This document shows positions 1 through 8,965 of a stretch of DNA of 51,147 nucleotides, piece by piece (the first letter of the stretch is position 1; each line of letters opens with the position of its first letter). The notes below the pieces were generated by a model. It saw only the letters and a program-made list of their open reading frames with translations. It had not been told where the DNA came from and did no database searches. The stretch comes from Jatrophihabitans sp964252635. Lineage in GTDB: Bacteria > Actinomycetota > Actinomycetes > Mycobacteriales > Jatrophihabitantaceae. Position numbers and translations under genes: made by a program. The DNA lies in NCBI RefSeq assembly GCF_964252635.1, contig NZ_CAXUNP010000025.1, forward strand, positions 1 through 51,147, given 5' to 3'.

Positions 1-57
1 GACCAGGGCGCCGCCTGGCCGGAGACCGAGGCGGCAGCCACGAGCGGACGAGAGGCG

Positions 58-263
58 ATGGCGGTCACCGCCGAGGATCGGCGGCACTGGTCCTATCGCC
101 CACTGGGCCGCGTCGATCCGCCGGAGGCGCAAACGCGCGGGGGCCGGGGGCCCGGGGGTGGGGCCGGCCGGGGCCGCCTGGGGGGGGGGTCGGCTTCGAG
201 GGGCGGCGGCGGGTCGAGCCGTCCGGCCGTCCGAACCAGGGGCGTCCGAACCAGGGGCGTCCG
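58..263 (+). other. Probable missing 5' part of ftsI, out of frame
   Basis: ATG at 58 follows a purine-rich GAGAGG ribosome-site-like stretch and opens a frame beginning MAVTAEDRRHWSYRPLGRVD, typical of a cytosolic FtsI leader. This frame differs by one base from the FtsI catalytic frame. The switch point must lie in the G-rich stretch 139-189, most simply the run of ten G at 180-189. A one-base loss in assembly, or a real length-variable tract, would explain it. No ftsL stop codon is visible in bases 1-57 in any frame. Confidence 0.5.
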
Positions 264-284
264 GTGCAGGGCCGTCCGAACCAG
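225..284 (+). repeat. Four 15-bp tandem repeats encoding GRPNQ
   Basis: Four in-frame 15-base units (GGC/GGG CGT CCG AAC CAG; the third has GTG instead of AAC) give GRPNQ-GRPNQ-GRPVQ-GRPNQ followed by GRP. The units respect the FtsI frame, which supports translation upstream of the GTG at 264, itself located inside the third unit. Confidence 0.8.
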
Positions 285-2114
285 GGCCGTCCCGTCGCCC
301 GACGCGCGCCGAGGCGCCCCCCGGCGCGCAGCACACGCCGGGCGTTGCGTCTCGGCCGCCTCGACGGGCGCCTGCGCTACGGCTTCGCGGCGGTCTGCAC
401 GCTGCTGCTCGTCATCGGCGGTCGGCTCGTCCAGCTGCAGGGTGTCGACCACAGCAACTACGCGACCGCGGCCGCGGACCAGCGCGACAACGTCGTCCCC
501 CTGAACGCGCTGCGCGGCACCATCACCGACCGCTTCGGCACGCCGATCGCGTACACGTCCGACGCGCAGGACATCACCGCCGACCCGCTGCAGGTGCCTG
601 TGACCGCCCGGGCCCACTACGCGCAGGTGCTGTCACCGCTGATCAAGCGGCCGGCGGCGGCCATCGTCACCGCGCTGTCGGGCCGCACCCACTGGGCGCC
701 GCTCGCGACGGCACTGTCGCCCGCGACCGCGCAGAAGATCATGGACCTGCAGCTCGTCGGCATCTACGAGCAGGCCACCACCCAGCGCCAGTACCCGAGC
801 GGGTCGACCGCGGCGAACATCGTCGGCACCGTGCACACCGACGGCTCCGGCGCCGCGGGCATCGAGTCGGAGTTCAACAGCCAGCTCGCCGGCAAGAACG
901 GCAGCATGCGCTTCGCGGTAGACAGTTCGGGCGGCACCAACCCGAGCAGCCGCGCCGACACCGTGCCCGCCGTCAACGGGTCGAACATCAAGCTGACCAT
1001 CGACCAGAACCTGCAGTTCGTCGCGCAGCAGTACCTCGACCAGGCCGTGCCCGAGGCCAACGCCAAGGGTGCCCAGATGGCCGTCCTGGACGCCCACACC
1101 GGGCAGGTGCTGGCGCTGGCCGCATCCGGCACGTTCGACGCCGCGAACCCCAACACGATCAACCCCAACCTGCCCATCAACCCGACCGTCATGTCGGCGT
1201 TCGAGCCCGGCTCGGTGCAGAAGTCGATCACCTTCGCCGCGGCGCTGCAGCAGCGGCTGCTGACGCCGCAGTCCCACTACTCGGTGCCGGACTCGATTCG
1301 CACCGGTGGCGTCACCGTGCGCGACGCGTGGGACCACTCGACCCAGACCTTCACCGCCACCGGCATCCTCGCCGAGTCGTCGAACGTCGGCACCCTCAAG
1401 ATCGCCAAGCAGATCGGCCCGTCCACCTGGTACCGCTACGAGAAGCTGTTCGGGGTGGGCGACAAGACCGGCATCGAGCTGCCGGGTGAGAGCGGTGGCT
1501 ACGTGCCGCCGATCAAGGACTGGTCCGCGTCCACGTTCGCCAACCTGCCGTTCGGCCAGGGCGAGTCGATGACCGTGCTCCAGCTCGCGTCGATCTACCA
1601 GACGATCGCGAACAACGGGGTGCGCATCCCGCCGCGGATCGTCCAGTCCGTCACCGGCGCCGACGGGTCGGTGAAGGTGACCAAGCAGCCCAAGGGCATC
1701 CGGGTGGTCAGCCCGCAGACGTCCAGGACGCTGCGCACGATGCTCGAGTCGGTCATCCAGCCGGGCGGCACCGGCGTCAAGGCGGCCCTGCCCGGCTACC
1801 GCGTCGCCGGCAAGACCGGCACCGCCCAGCAGCCGGACCCGGCGCACGGCGGCGCGTACTCCAGCTACAAGAACTGGGACACCTTCGCCGGCATGGTCCC
1901 CGCCGACGACCCGCAGTTCGTGGTCGCGATCATGGTCGACAACCCCGCCCACGGGGTCGAGGGCGGCGACGTCGCCGCTCCGCTGTTCCACCACATCGCG
2001 GCGTACGAGGTGCAGCACGCCCAGATCGCCCCGACCGGCAGCAAGTCCGTCCACGTGCCGCTGGAGGACTGCGCCGGTCAGGACCGCCGGTACCTGCCCG
2101 CTAACGTCTGCTGA
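264..2114 (+). CDS. ftsI: Septal peptidoglycan transpeptidase FtsI (PBP3), 5' end uncertain
   Basis: Class B penicillin-binding protein that cross-links septal peptidoglycan at the outer face of the membrane. Seen: one N-terminal membrane helix (RLRYGFAAVCTLLLVIGGRL), then a dimerisation region and a transpeptidase domain with SxxK (S317-V-Q-K, after EPG), SxN (S372-S-N) and KTGT (K517), numbered from the GTG at 264. The GTG start is only the first start codon of the intact frame. The same frame stays open back to base 3 and reads as plausible Gly/Arg/Pro/Gln-rich cytosolic tail, including GRPNQ repeats, so the true protein begins further upstream. A good ATG at 58 lies in another frame and would join this one if the ten-G run at 180-189 were one base longer. 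First gene of the visible dcw cluster; murE starts 1 nt after the stop. Confidence 0.93.
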   Translation: MQGRPNQGRPVARRAPRRPPARSTRRALRLGRLDGRLRYGFAAVCTLLLVIGGRLVQLQGVDHSNYATAAADQRDNVVPLNALRGTITDRFGTPIAYTSDAQDITADPLQVPVTARAHYAQVLSPLIKRPAAAIVTALSGRTHWAPLATALSPATAQKIMDLQLVGIYEQATTQRQYPSGSTAANIVGTVHTDGSGAAGIESEFNSQLAGKNGSMRFAVDSSGGTNPSSRADTVPAVNGSNIKLTIDQNLQFVAQQYLDQAVPEANAKGAQMAVLDAHTGQVLALAASGTFDAANPNTINPNLPINPTVMSAFEPGSVQKSITFAAALQQRLLTPQSHYSVPDSIRTGGVTVRDAWDHSTQTFTATGILAESSNVGTLKIAKQIGPSTWYRYEKLFGVGDKTGIELPGESGGYVPPIKDWSASTFANLPFGQGESMTVLQLASIYQTIANNGVRIPPRIVQSVTGADGSVKVTKQPKGIRVVSPQTSRTLRTMLESVIQPGGTGVKAALPGYRVAGKTGTAQQPDPAHGGAYSSYKNWDTFAGMVPADDPQFVVAIMVDNPAHGVEGGDVAAPLFHHIAAYEVQHAQIAPTGSKSVHVPLEDCAGQDRRYLPANVC

Positions 2115-2115
2115 C

Positions 2116-3642
2116 GTGCCGCCCAGTTCCTCGTCCGTCGGGCCGACCAACGACATCCCCCGCCCGGCCGCGGTGACCCCGCAGCGGTTGAGCAGCCTCG
2201 CCGCCGTCGCTCCGGTCACGCTGCACGGCGAGGACGTCGACGTCACGGGCATCACCGCGGCCAGCGACCTCGTCCGGCCGGGCGACCTGTTCGCCGCGCT
2301 GCCCGGCCGCACGGTCCACGGTGCCGCCTACGCCGGGGCGGCCCTGGCCGCGGGGGCCGTCGCGGTGCTCACCGACCCCGCGGGACGCGCCGCGCTCCCC
2401 GCCGGCGTGCCCGTCCTCGAGGTCGACGCCGTGCGCCCGGTGCTCGGCGCCGTGTCGGCCGAGGTGTACGGCCGCCCGTCCACCGGCCTGCACGTGCTCG
2501 GCGTCACGGGGACCAGCGGCAAGACCACCACGACGTTCCTCATGCGTGCCGGGTTGCAGGCGGCCGGCCGTACCAGCGGGCTGATCGGCACCGTCGCCAC
2601 CCTCATCGACGAGACCGAGGTCAAGGCGCGGTTCACGACGCCCGAGGCGCCCGAGTTCCAGTCGCTGCTCGCCGTCATGCGCGAGCGCGGCGTCACCGAC
2701 GTCGCCATGGAGGTGTCGAGCCACGCGCTGCGGATGGGCCGCGTCGACGGCATCGGCTTCGACGTCGCGGCCTTCACCAACCTGTCCGAGGACCACCTCG
2801 ACTTCCACGACGACATGGAGGACTACTTCGCCGCCAAGGCGTCGTTGTTCGAGCGCACCGAGCGTCCGGTGGTGGTCGTCGACGACGAGTGGGGTGTGCG
2901 ACTGGCCGGCACGATGACCGACCCGGTGACCGTGTGCACGAACGGAGGCACGGCCACCTGGTGGGCCGACGACGTGGTCGAGCAGCCCGACGGCAGCACC
3001 TCCTTCCTGGTGCACGGCCCGGGGGTCGAGCTGCGGAGCGGTTGCGCCATCCCCGGCCGGTACAACGTGGCCAATGCGCTGCTCGCCCTGGCCGTCCTGC
3101 ACGCCACCGGCATCCCGGTCGACGTCGCGGCCCCGGCCGTCGCCGCCGCGTCGGTGCCGGGCCGGATGGAACGCGTCGACGAGGGCCAGCCGTTCCTGGC
3201 GGTGGTCGACTACAGCCACAAGCCGGCCGCGGTCGACGGAGCGCTGCGGGCGCTGCGGCCGCTCACCGAGAACAAGCTGATCGTGGTGCTCGGCTGCGGG
3301 GGCGACCGCGACCGCGGCAAGCGGCCGCACATGGGCGAGATCGCGGCCCGTGACGCCGACCTGCTCGTCGTCACCGACGACAACCCCCGTTCGGAGGACC
3401 CCGCTGCCATTCGGCGCGCGATGCTGGACGGCGCGCTCGCCGTTCCCAGCGCCGAACGAGCCGAGGTGGTCGAGGTGGGTGACCGCGCCGCCGCCATTGC
3501 CGCCGGTGTGGCCGCCGCCGGCCCCGGCGACACCCTGCTCGTCGCCGGGAAGGGGCACGAGACCGGGCAGGAGATCCATGGCGTGATCCATCCCTTCGAC
3601 GATCGCGTCGTGCTGCGCGCCGAACTGACTGCCCGTGATTGA
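2116..3642 (+). CDS. murE: UDP-MurNAc-L-Ala-D-Glu:meso-diaminopimelate ligase MurE
   Basis: Cytoplasmic ATP-dependent Mur ligase adding the third stem-peptide residue. Seen: N-terminal UDP-binding domain, ATP-binding P-loop GVTGTSGKTTT at residues 129-139, central ligase domain, and C-terminal DNPR motif at 422-425 followed by SEDP, the signature used by DAP-adding rather than lysine-adding enzymes. 508 aa, the usual family length. The GTG start lies 1 nt after the ftsI stop, and the 3' end overlaps murF by 8 nt, so translation is probably coupled. The DNPR motif implies meso-DAP peptidoglycan in this organism. Confidence 0.96.
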   Translation: MPPSSSSVGPTNDIPRPAAVTPQRLSSLAAVAPVTLHGEDVDVTGITAASDLVRPGDLFAALPGRTVHGAAYAGAALAAGAVAVLTDPAGRAALPAGVPVLEVDAVRPVLGAVSAEVYGRPSTGLHVLGVTGTSGKTTTTFLMRAGLQAAGRTSGLIGTVATLIDETEVKARFTTPEAPEFQSLLAVMRERGVTDVAMEVSSHALRMGRVDGIGFDVAAFTNLSEDHLDFHDDMEDYFAAKASLFERTERPVVVVDDEWGVRLAGTMTDPVTVCTNGGTATWWADDVVEQPDGSTSFLVHGPGVELRSGCAIPGRYNVANALLALAVLHATGIPVDVAAPAVAAASVPGRMERVDEGQPFLAVVDYSHKPAAVDGALRALRPLTENKLIVVLGCGGDRDRGKRPHMGEIAARDADLLVVTDDNPRSEDPAAIRRAMLDGALAVPSAERAEVVEVGDRAAAIAAGVAAAGPGDTLLVAGKGHETGQEIHGVIHPFDDRVVLRAELTARD

Positions 3643-5068
3643 GCTGACTCTCGGTGAGGTCGCCACGCTGGTCGGCGGCCGGCTCACCGGCGCCGAACCG
3701 GACACCCCGGTCACCGGACCCCTCGAGTTCGACTCCCGCCGGGTCGTCCCCGGTGGGCTGTTCCTGGCCCTGCCCGGCGAGCGCGTCGACGGCCACGACT
3801 ACGTCGCCGCGGTCACGGCGGCCGGCGCCGCGGCCAGCCTCGTCACCCGCCCGACGGACGGCCCGACGATCGAGGTCGCCGACGGCTTCGCCGCGCTGGC
3901 CGCGCTCGCCGGAGCGGTGGTGCGTCGTCTGCCCGACGTCACCGTCATCGGCGTCACCGGCTCGTCCGGCAAGACCTCGACGAAGGACGTGCTGGCCCAG
4001 CTGCTCGCGCGCCTCGGCCCCACGGTCGCGCCGCCGGGGTCGTTCAACAACGAGCTCGGCCATCCGTACACGGTCCTGCGCGCCGACCCGTCCACCCAGT
4101 TCCTCGTCCTCGAGACGAGCGCCCGCGGCATCGGCCACATCCGCTTCCTGACCGAGATCGCGCCGCCGCGCATCGGGGTCGTGCTCAACGTCGGCAGCGC
4201 CCACCTGGGGGAGTTCGGCTCCCGGGACGCCATCGCCCGGGCCAAGGGCGAGCTGGTCGAGGCGCTGCCGGCCGACGGGCTCGCCGTGCTCAACGCCGAC
4301 GACCCGCTCGTCCTGGCCATGCGCGAGCGCACGACGGCGCGGGTCGTCACCGTCGGGGAGGCCGCGACCGCCGACCTGCGCGCCGAGGACGTCACGCTCG
4401 ACGACCTCGGCCGGGCCCGCTTCCAGCTCGTGCAGGACGGGCGCCGGGCGCCGGTCGCGTTGCGCCTCGTCGGTGCCCACCACGTCGGCAACGTGCTGGC
4501 CGCGGCCGCTGTCGCGCTGGAGTGCGGCCTGGCCTTCGACGAGCTGTCGACGGCGTTGGGCGAGGTGGCGCCAGCCAGCCGCTGGCGGATGGAGACCACC
4601 GAGCGTCCGGACGGGGTGCTGATGATCAACGACGCCTACAACGCCAACCCCGAGTCGGTGGCTGCCGCGCTGCGCACGCTGGCCACGGTCGGCAGCCGCC
4701 GCTCAGGCCGCGCCGTCGCCGTGCTGGGGGAGATGGCCGAGCTCGGCGACGACGCCGCGGCGGAGCACGAGGCCGTCGGCCGGCTCGCCGCACGGCTCGG
4801 CATAGCGCAGCTCGTGGTCGTGGGCGACACCGCCCGCCCGATCCTGCACGGGGCCGCTCTGGAAGGCTCGGGCCCAGACGGATCGCGGTGGGTGCCCGAC
4901 GTCGACGCCGCGGTGTCCTACCTGCGCGCGGAGCTGCGGGCGGGCGACGTCGTGCTCGTGAAGGCCTCGCGGGCGGCGAGCCTCGAACGGGTGGCCCAGG
5001 CGATCACGGACGATACGGAGTCCGGTCCCGCAGCCGGGCCGGCGCAGGAGGGAGGCGAGCCGCGATGA
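3635..5068 (+). CDS. murF: UDP-MurNAc-tripeptide:D-Ala-D-Ala ligase MurF
   Basis: Cytoplasmic Mur ligase that adds the D-Ala-D-Ala dipeptide to complete the UDP-MurNAc-pentapeptide. Seen: N-terminal substrate domain with the DSRR element, P-loop GVTGSSGKTST at residues 106-116, the NAYNANPES motif of the central domain, and a C-terminal domain ending in KASRAASLE. 477 aa. The GTG start overlaps the end of murE by 8 nt; the stop overlaps the mraY start (ATGA). No ddl gene for the dipeptide is in this window. Confidence 0.95.
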   Translation: MIELTLGEVATLVGGRLTGAEPDTPVTGPLEFDSRRVVPGGLFLALPGERVDGHDYVAAVTAAGAAASLVTRPTDGPTIEVADGFAALAALAGAVVRRLPDVTVIGVTGSSGKTSTKDVLAQLLARLGPTVAPPGSFNNELGHPYTVLRADPSTQFLVLETSARGIGHIRFLTEIAPPRIGVVLNVGSAHLGEFGSRDAIARAKGELVEALPADGLAVLNADDPLVLAMRERTTARVVTVGEAATADLRAEDVTLDDLGRARFQLVQDGRRAPVALRLVGAHHVGNVLAAAAVALECGLAFDELSTALGEVAPASRWRMETTERPDGVLMINDAYNANPESVAAALRTLATVGSRRSGRAVAVLGEMAELGDDAAAEHEAVGRLAARLGIAQLVVVGDTARPILHGAALEGSGPDGSRWVPDVDAAVSYLRAELRAGDVVLVKASRAASLERVAQAITDDTESGPAAGPAQEGGEPR

Positions 5069-6156
5069 AGACCATTCTCGTCGCCGCCGTCTTCTCCCTG
5101 ATGACGTCGATCCTGCTGACCCCGATGGTGATCGTCTACTTCCGCCGGCGGGGCTTCGGCCAGGAGATCCGCCTGGACGGGCCGCAGACCCACCTGGTGA
5201 AGCGCGGCACGCCGACCATGGGCGGTGTCGCCATCATCGGCTCGACCGTCGTGGGGTACGCGGTGGCGCACATCGTGCGCGCGATCCGCGGCGACGGCGG
5301 CGTGCAGGCCTCGGGCATGCTCGCGATCTTCTTGATGGTCGGGCTGGGCGCCGTCGGTTTCCTCGACGACTTCATCAAGATCCGCCGTCAGCGCAGCCTC
5401 GGGCTGCGGGCGCGCGCCAAGTTCCTGGGCCAACTGCTCGTCGCCGTCGTGTTCGGCGTCCTGGCCCTGATGTTCAAGAACCGCTTCGGGCTGACCCCCG
5501 CCTCGACGCACATCTCCTACGTCCGCGACATCAAGGTGCTGGGCATCGGCGCCGTCGGCTTCGTCGTCCTGGCGTACCTGATCATCTCGGCGACCTCGAA
5601 CGCGGTGAACCTCACCGACGGCCTCGACGGGCTGGCGGCCGGGGCCGCGGCGATGGTGTTCGGCGCGTTCACGCTGATCACCTTCCTGCAGTCGCGCAAC
5701 CAGTGCCTCAACATCCCGCACCCCGCGCCCGGCTGCTACCAGGTGCGCGACCCCCTCGACCTCGCCATCGTGGCGGCCTCGGCGATGGCGGCCTGCTTCG
5801 GCTTCCTGTGGTGGAACGCCTCACCGGCCAAGATCTTCATGGGCGACACCGGCTCGCTCGCGCTCGGTGGGCTGATGGCGGGACTGGCGATCCTCACCCG
5901 CACCGAGTTGCTGCTGGTCGCGCTCGGCGGCCTGTACGCCGCCATCACGGTGTCCTCGATCGTGCAGACCGGCTGGTTCAAGATCACGCGAATACGCACC
6001 GGCACCGGTAGACGGGTGTTCCGGATGGCGCCGCTGCACCACCACTTCGAGCTCGGCGGCTGGGAGCAGATCACCATCATCGTCCGGTTCTGGATCCTGG
6101 CCGGGCTGTCCGTCGCCTTCGGGGTGGGGTTGTTCTACGCCGACTTCATCGGCTGA
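5065..6156 (+). CDS. mraY: Phospho-MurNAc-pentapeptide transferase MraY
   Basis: Integral membrane enzyme that transfers phospho-MurNAc-pentapeptide to undecaprenyl phosphate, making lipid I. Seen: about ten hydrophobic helices; the Mg-binding pair D101-D102 in LDDFIKI; NAVNLTDGLDGL from N179; FMGDTGSLALGG; and the HHHFELGG loop at 325 onward. 363 aa. The open frame extends upstream, but the ATG at 5065 overlaps the murF stop as ATGA and gives the canonical short N-terminus, so it is the start. Its stop overlaps the murD start by 1 nt (TGATG). Confidence 0.97.
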   Translation: MKTILVAAVFSLMTSILLTPMVIVYFRRRGFGQEIRLDGPQTHLVKRGTPTMGGVAIIGSTVVGYAVAHIVRAIRGDGGVQASGMLAIFLMVGLGAVGFLDDFIKIRRQRSLGLRARAKFLGQLLVAVVFGVLALMFKNRFGLTPASTHISYVRDIKVLGIGAVGFVVLAYLIISATSNAVNLTDGLDGLAAGAAAMVFGAFTLITFLQSRNQCLNIPHPAPGCYQVRDPLDLAIVAASAMAACFGFLWWNASPAKIFMGDTGSLALGGLMAGLAILTRTELLLVALGGLYAAITVSSIVQTGWFKITRIRTGTGRRVFRMAPLHHHFELGGWEQITIIVRFWILAGLSVAFGVGLFYADFIG

Positions 6157-7523
6157 TGGCGTCGCTCGACCTGTCGGGACGTCACGTGCTCGTCGTCGGG
6201 GTCGGAGTCGCCGGCGCGTCGGCGACGCGGGCCCTCGTGGCGCGCGGTGCCGAGGTGCTGCTGACCGCGACCACCGAGGGCGCCGCTGTCACCGAGCTCG
6301 TCGAGGCCGGGGCCTCGTGGCTGGGGCCGCTCGACGCGCTGCCGCCGTCCGTCGACCTGGTCGTCGCGTCGCCCGGAGTCCCTCCGACGGACGCGGTGCT
6401 GGTGGACGCCGCCGCCCGCGATGTCGAGGTGTGGGGCGAGGTCGAGCTGGCGTGGCGGTTGCGAGCCGACGGCGCTGCCCCGTGGCTGGCCCTCACCGGC
6501 ACCAACGGCAAGACGACGACCGTGCACATGCTCGAGGCCGTCCTGCGCGCGGCGGGCCACCGGGCCGTGGCGGTGGGCAATGTGGGGGTTCCGCTCATCG
6601 ACGCGGTGCTCGCCGACCCGCCCTACGACGTGCTGGCCGTCGAGCTGTCCAGCCAGCAACTGCACTTCGCGCCGTCGGTGGCACCGGCCGCGGGGGCGCT
6701 GCTCAACCTGGCTCCCGACCACCTGAACTGGCACGGGTCCTACGAGGCCTACGAGGACGCGAAGACCACGATCTGGCGCGGCGAGGTCGCGATCGGCAAC
6801 GTCGACGACGTCCGGGTCGCGGCCCGGCTGCCCGAGGGGGCGGTCACCACGACGCTCGGCGAGCCCGGCGTCGGCCAGCTCGGGGTGCGGGACGGGCGCC
6901 TCGTCAGCCGGGCCTTCGGCGACGACTCGCTCGACCTGCTCGCGGCCGCCGAGGTACGCCCGCCCGGGCGGCACAACGTGGCGAACGCACTGATCGCCGC
7001 GGCGATCGCCCGGGCGATCGACACACCGGCCCGGGCGGTGGCCGAGGGTTTGCGCGCCTTCGAACCCGACCCGCACCGGAACCAGGCGGTGCTCGAACGC
7101 GACGGCGTCACCTGGGTGGACGACAGCAAGGCCACGAACCCGCACGCGGCCGCCGCGTCGCTGTCGGCCTACCCGCGCATCGTGTGGGTCGCCGGCGGCC
7201 AGCTCAAGGGGGTTGACGTGGATCCGCTCGTGGCGGCGTGCGCCGACCGGCTGGCCGGAGCGGTGCTGCTGGGCCAGGACCGCGAGCTGGTCCGTGCCGC
7301 CCTCGCACGACACGCGCCCGACCTCCCCGTGATCATGGTCGACAGGAACGACGATGGTGCGATGACTGCCGCCGTGCGCGCTGCCGCCGATCTCGCGCGG
7401 CCCGGTGACACCGTCCTGCTGGCGCCGGCGGCCGCCTCCTACGACATGTTCACCGGGTTCGCGGCACGCGGGGACGCGTTCGCCGCCGCGGCCCGCGCGC
7501 TCGGCCCGGACGTCCCGCGGTGA
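6156..7523 (+). CDS. murD: UDP-MurNAc-L-alanine:D-glutamate ligase MurD
   Basis: Cytoplasmic Mur ligase adding D-glutamate as the second stem residue. Seen: N-terminal Rossmann-like domain (VLVVGVGVAGASATRAL), P-loop GTNGKTTT at residues 115-122, LNLAPDHLNWH and a C-terminal domain with DDSKATNPHA and LLAPAAASYDMF. 455 aa, normal length. The start shares one base with the mraY stop, and the stop overlaps the ftsW GTG by 4 nt. Confidence 0.96.
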   Translation: MASLDLSGRHVLVVGVGVAGASATRALVARGAEVLLTATTEGAAVTELVEAGASWLGPLDALPPSVDLVVASPGVPPTDAVLVDAAARDVEVWGEVELAWRLRADGAAPWLALTGTNGKTTTVHMLEAVLRAAGHRAVAVGNVGVPLIDAVLADPPYDVLAVELSSQQLHFAPSVAPAAGALLNLAPDHLNWHGSYEAYEDAKTTIWRGEVAIGNVDDVRVAARLPEGAVTTTLGEPGVGQLGVRDGRLVSRAFGDDSLDLLAAAEVRPPGRHNVANALIAAAIARAIDTPARAVAEGLRAFEPDPHRNQAVLERDGVTWVDDSKATNPHAAAASLSAYPRIVWVAGGQLKGVDVDPLVAACADRLAGAVLLGQDRELVRAALARHAPDLPVIMVDRNDDGAMTAAVRAAADLARPGDTVLLAPAAASYDMFTGFAARGDAFAAAARALGPDVPR

Positions 7524-8965
7524 CGGCCGACCCCCACCAGGCGAAGGCTCGTCCGCGCACGTTCACCGACCGCGTCGGCCGGCTGGACCGTGCCTCGCGC
7601 GCCCGGCAGCAGTTCCTCGACAAGCCGTACGCCTCCGTGCAGATGCTGTTACTGGCCAGCGGTGGGCTGCTGCTGTTCGGCGTGCTCATGTCGGTGTCGA
7701 CGACCATCTCGGCCGTCCACGACGGCACCGGCGGTGGCTCCATCTGGGGGCAGGCCGTCAAGGAGGGCGAGTTCATCGTCGTCGGGCTGCTCGTCTTCTG
7801 GGCGGCCGTGCGCATGTCGCCGCGGATGTTCCGGGGGCTCACCTACCCGGTGCTCGCCCTGGCCCTCGTGGGGTTGCTCGCCGTCCTGGTGCCCGGCGTC
7901 GGCGTCGTCATCAACGGCGCCCGCCGCTGGATCGACGTCGGCCCGGTCCAGCTGCAGCCGTCCGAGTTCGCCAAACTCGCCGTGCTGCTGTGGGGCGCCG
8001 ACCTGCTCGCCCGCAAGCAGCAGCTCGGCAGCCTGCGCCGCGCCCGGCACCTGTTCGTCCCGCTGCTGCCCGGCTTCGCCGTGGTCATCGCCCTCGTCAT
8101 GGTCGAGCCCGACCTGGGCACGACCCTGTGCTTCATGCTCATCCTGCTCGGGCTGCTGTGGATGATCGGCATGCCGCTGCGGTACTTCACGGTGGTGCTG
8201 GCCACCGTGGCCGGCGCCGTGCTGCTGCTCGCGGTCGCCGCGCCCTACCGCCTGCAGCGGCTGACCACCTTCACCGATCCGTTCAAGGACGCGAAGGGCA
8301 GCGGCTACCACACCGTCGAGGGGCTGTACGCGCTCGCCTCGGGCGGTCTGTTCGGTGTCGGCCTCGGGCACGGCACGTCGAAGTACGGCTACGTACCGAA
8401 CGCCAACTCCGACTACGTCTTCGCGATCATCGGCGAGGAGCTCGGCTTCATCGGGTGTGCCGCGGTGCTCGCCCTGTTCGGGCTGTTCGCCTACTCGGGC
8501 CTGCGGATCGTGCGGCGCAACGCCGACCCGTTCGTGCGTCTCGCGTGCGGCGCGGCGACCATCTGGATCTGCGGGCAGGCCGTCATCAACATCGGCTACG
8601 TCAGCGGCCTGCTGCCCGTCACCGGCATCCCGCTGCCGCTGATCTCGGCAGGCGGCACGTCCCTGCTCGTCACCTTCTTCGTCCTCGGCATGCTCACCTC
8701 GTTCGCGCGGCACGAGACGAATGCGACGAACGTCTGCCGTCGCTCCGAACGCCTCGGCCGCCGCAGCCGCCTCGAGCGCTGGGCCCGCATACCCGTGCCC
8801 AAGCCCTACGCGGCCCCGGCCAAACGCCGTCAGGCCGCGCCGGCTCCTGCCGCCGTGGCACGCTCGCCCCGGCGTGCACCGGCCGGAGCGCCGGCCGGTC
8901 GGCCCGCGGCGCCGGCCCGTCCGGCCACGCCGCAGCGGCGCTCCGCACCCAGGAAGGTCTCATGA
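7520..8965 (+). CDS. ftsW: SEDS peptidoglycan polymerase FtsW
   Basis: Multi-pass membrane glycan polymerase that works with FtsI at the septum. Seen: about ten membrane helices between residues ~40 and ~400; the SEDS signatures GLGHGTSKYGYVPNANSDYVF and, near the end of the core, GIPLPLISAGGTS. The C-terminal ~80 residues form an Arg/Ala/Pro-rich cytosolic tail, a common actinobacterial extension. 481 aa. GTG at 7520 overlaps the murD stop as GTGA. Divisome assignment (FtsW rather than RodA) rests on its place between murD and murG. Confidence 0.94.
   Translation: MTADPHQAKARPRTFTDRVGRLDRASRARQQFLDKPYASVQMLLLASGGLLLFGVLMSVSTTISAVHDGTGGGSIWGQAVKEGEFIVVGLLVFWAAVRMSPRMFRGLTYPVLALALVGLLAVLVPGVGVVINGARRWIDVGPVQLQPSEFAKLAVLLWGADLLARKQQLGSLRRARHLFVPLLPGFAVVIALVMVEPDLGTTLCFMLILLGLLWMIGMPLRYFTVVLATVAGAVLLLAVAAPYRLQRLTTFTDPFKDAKGSGYHTVEGLYALASGGLFGVGLGHGTSKYGYVPNANSDYVFAIIGEELGFIGCAAVLALFGLFAYSGLRIVRRNADPFVRLACGAATIWICGQAVINIGYVSGLLPVTGIPLPLISAGGTSLLVTFFVLGMLTSFARHETNATNVCRRSERLGRRSRLERWARIPVPKPYAAPAKRRQAAPAPAAVARSPRRAPAGAPAGRPAAPARPATPQRRSAPRKVS

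Noticed and set aside
4522..5064. Upstream extension of the mraY frame inside murF
   Set aside because: Arg/Gly-rich shadow sequence; the ATGA junction at 5065 and the standard MraY N-terminus define the start.
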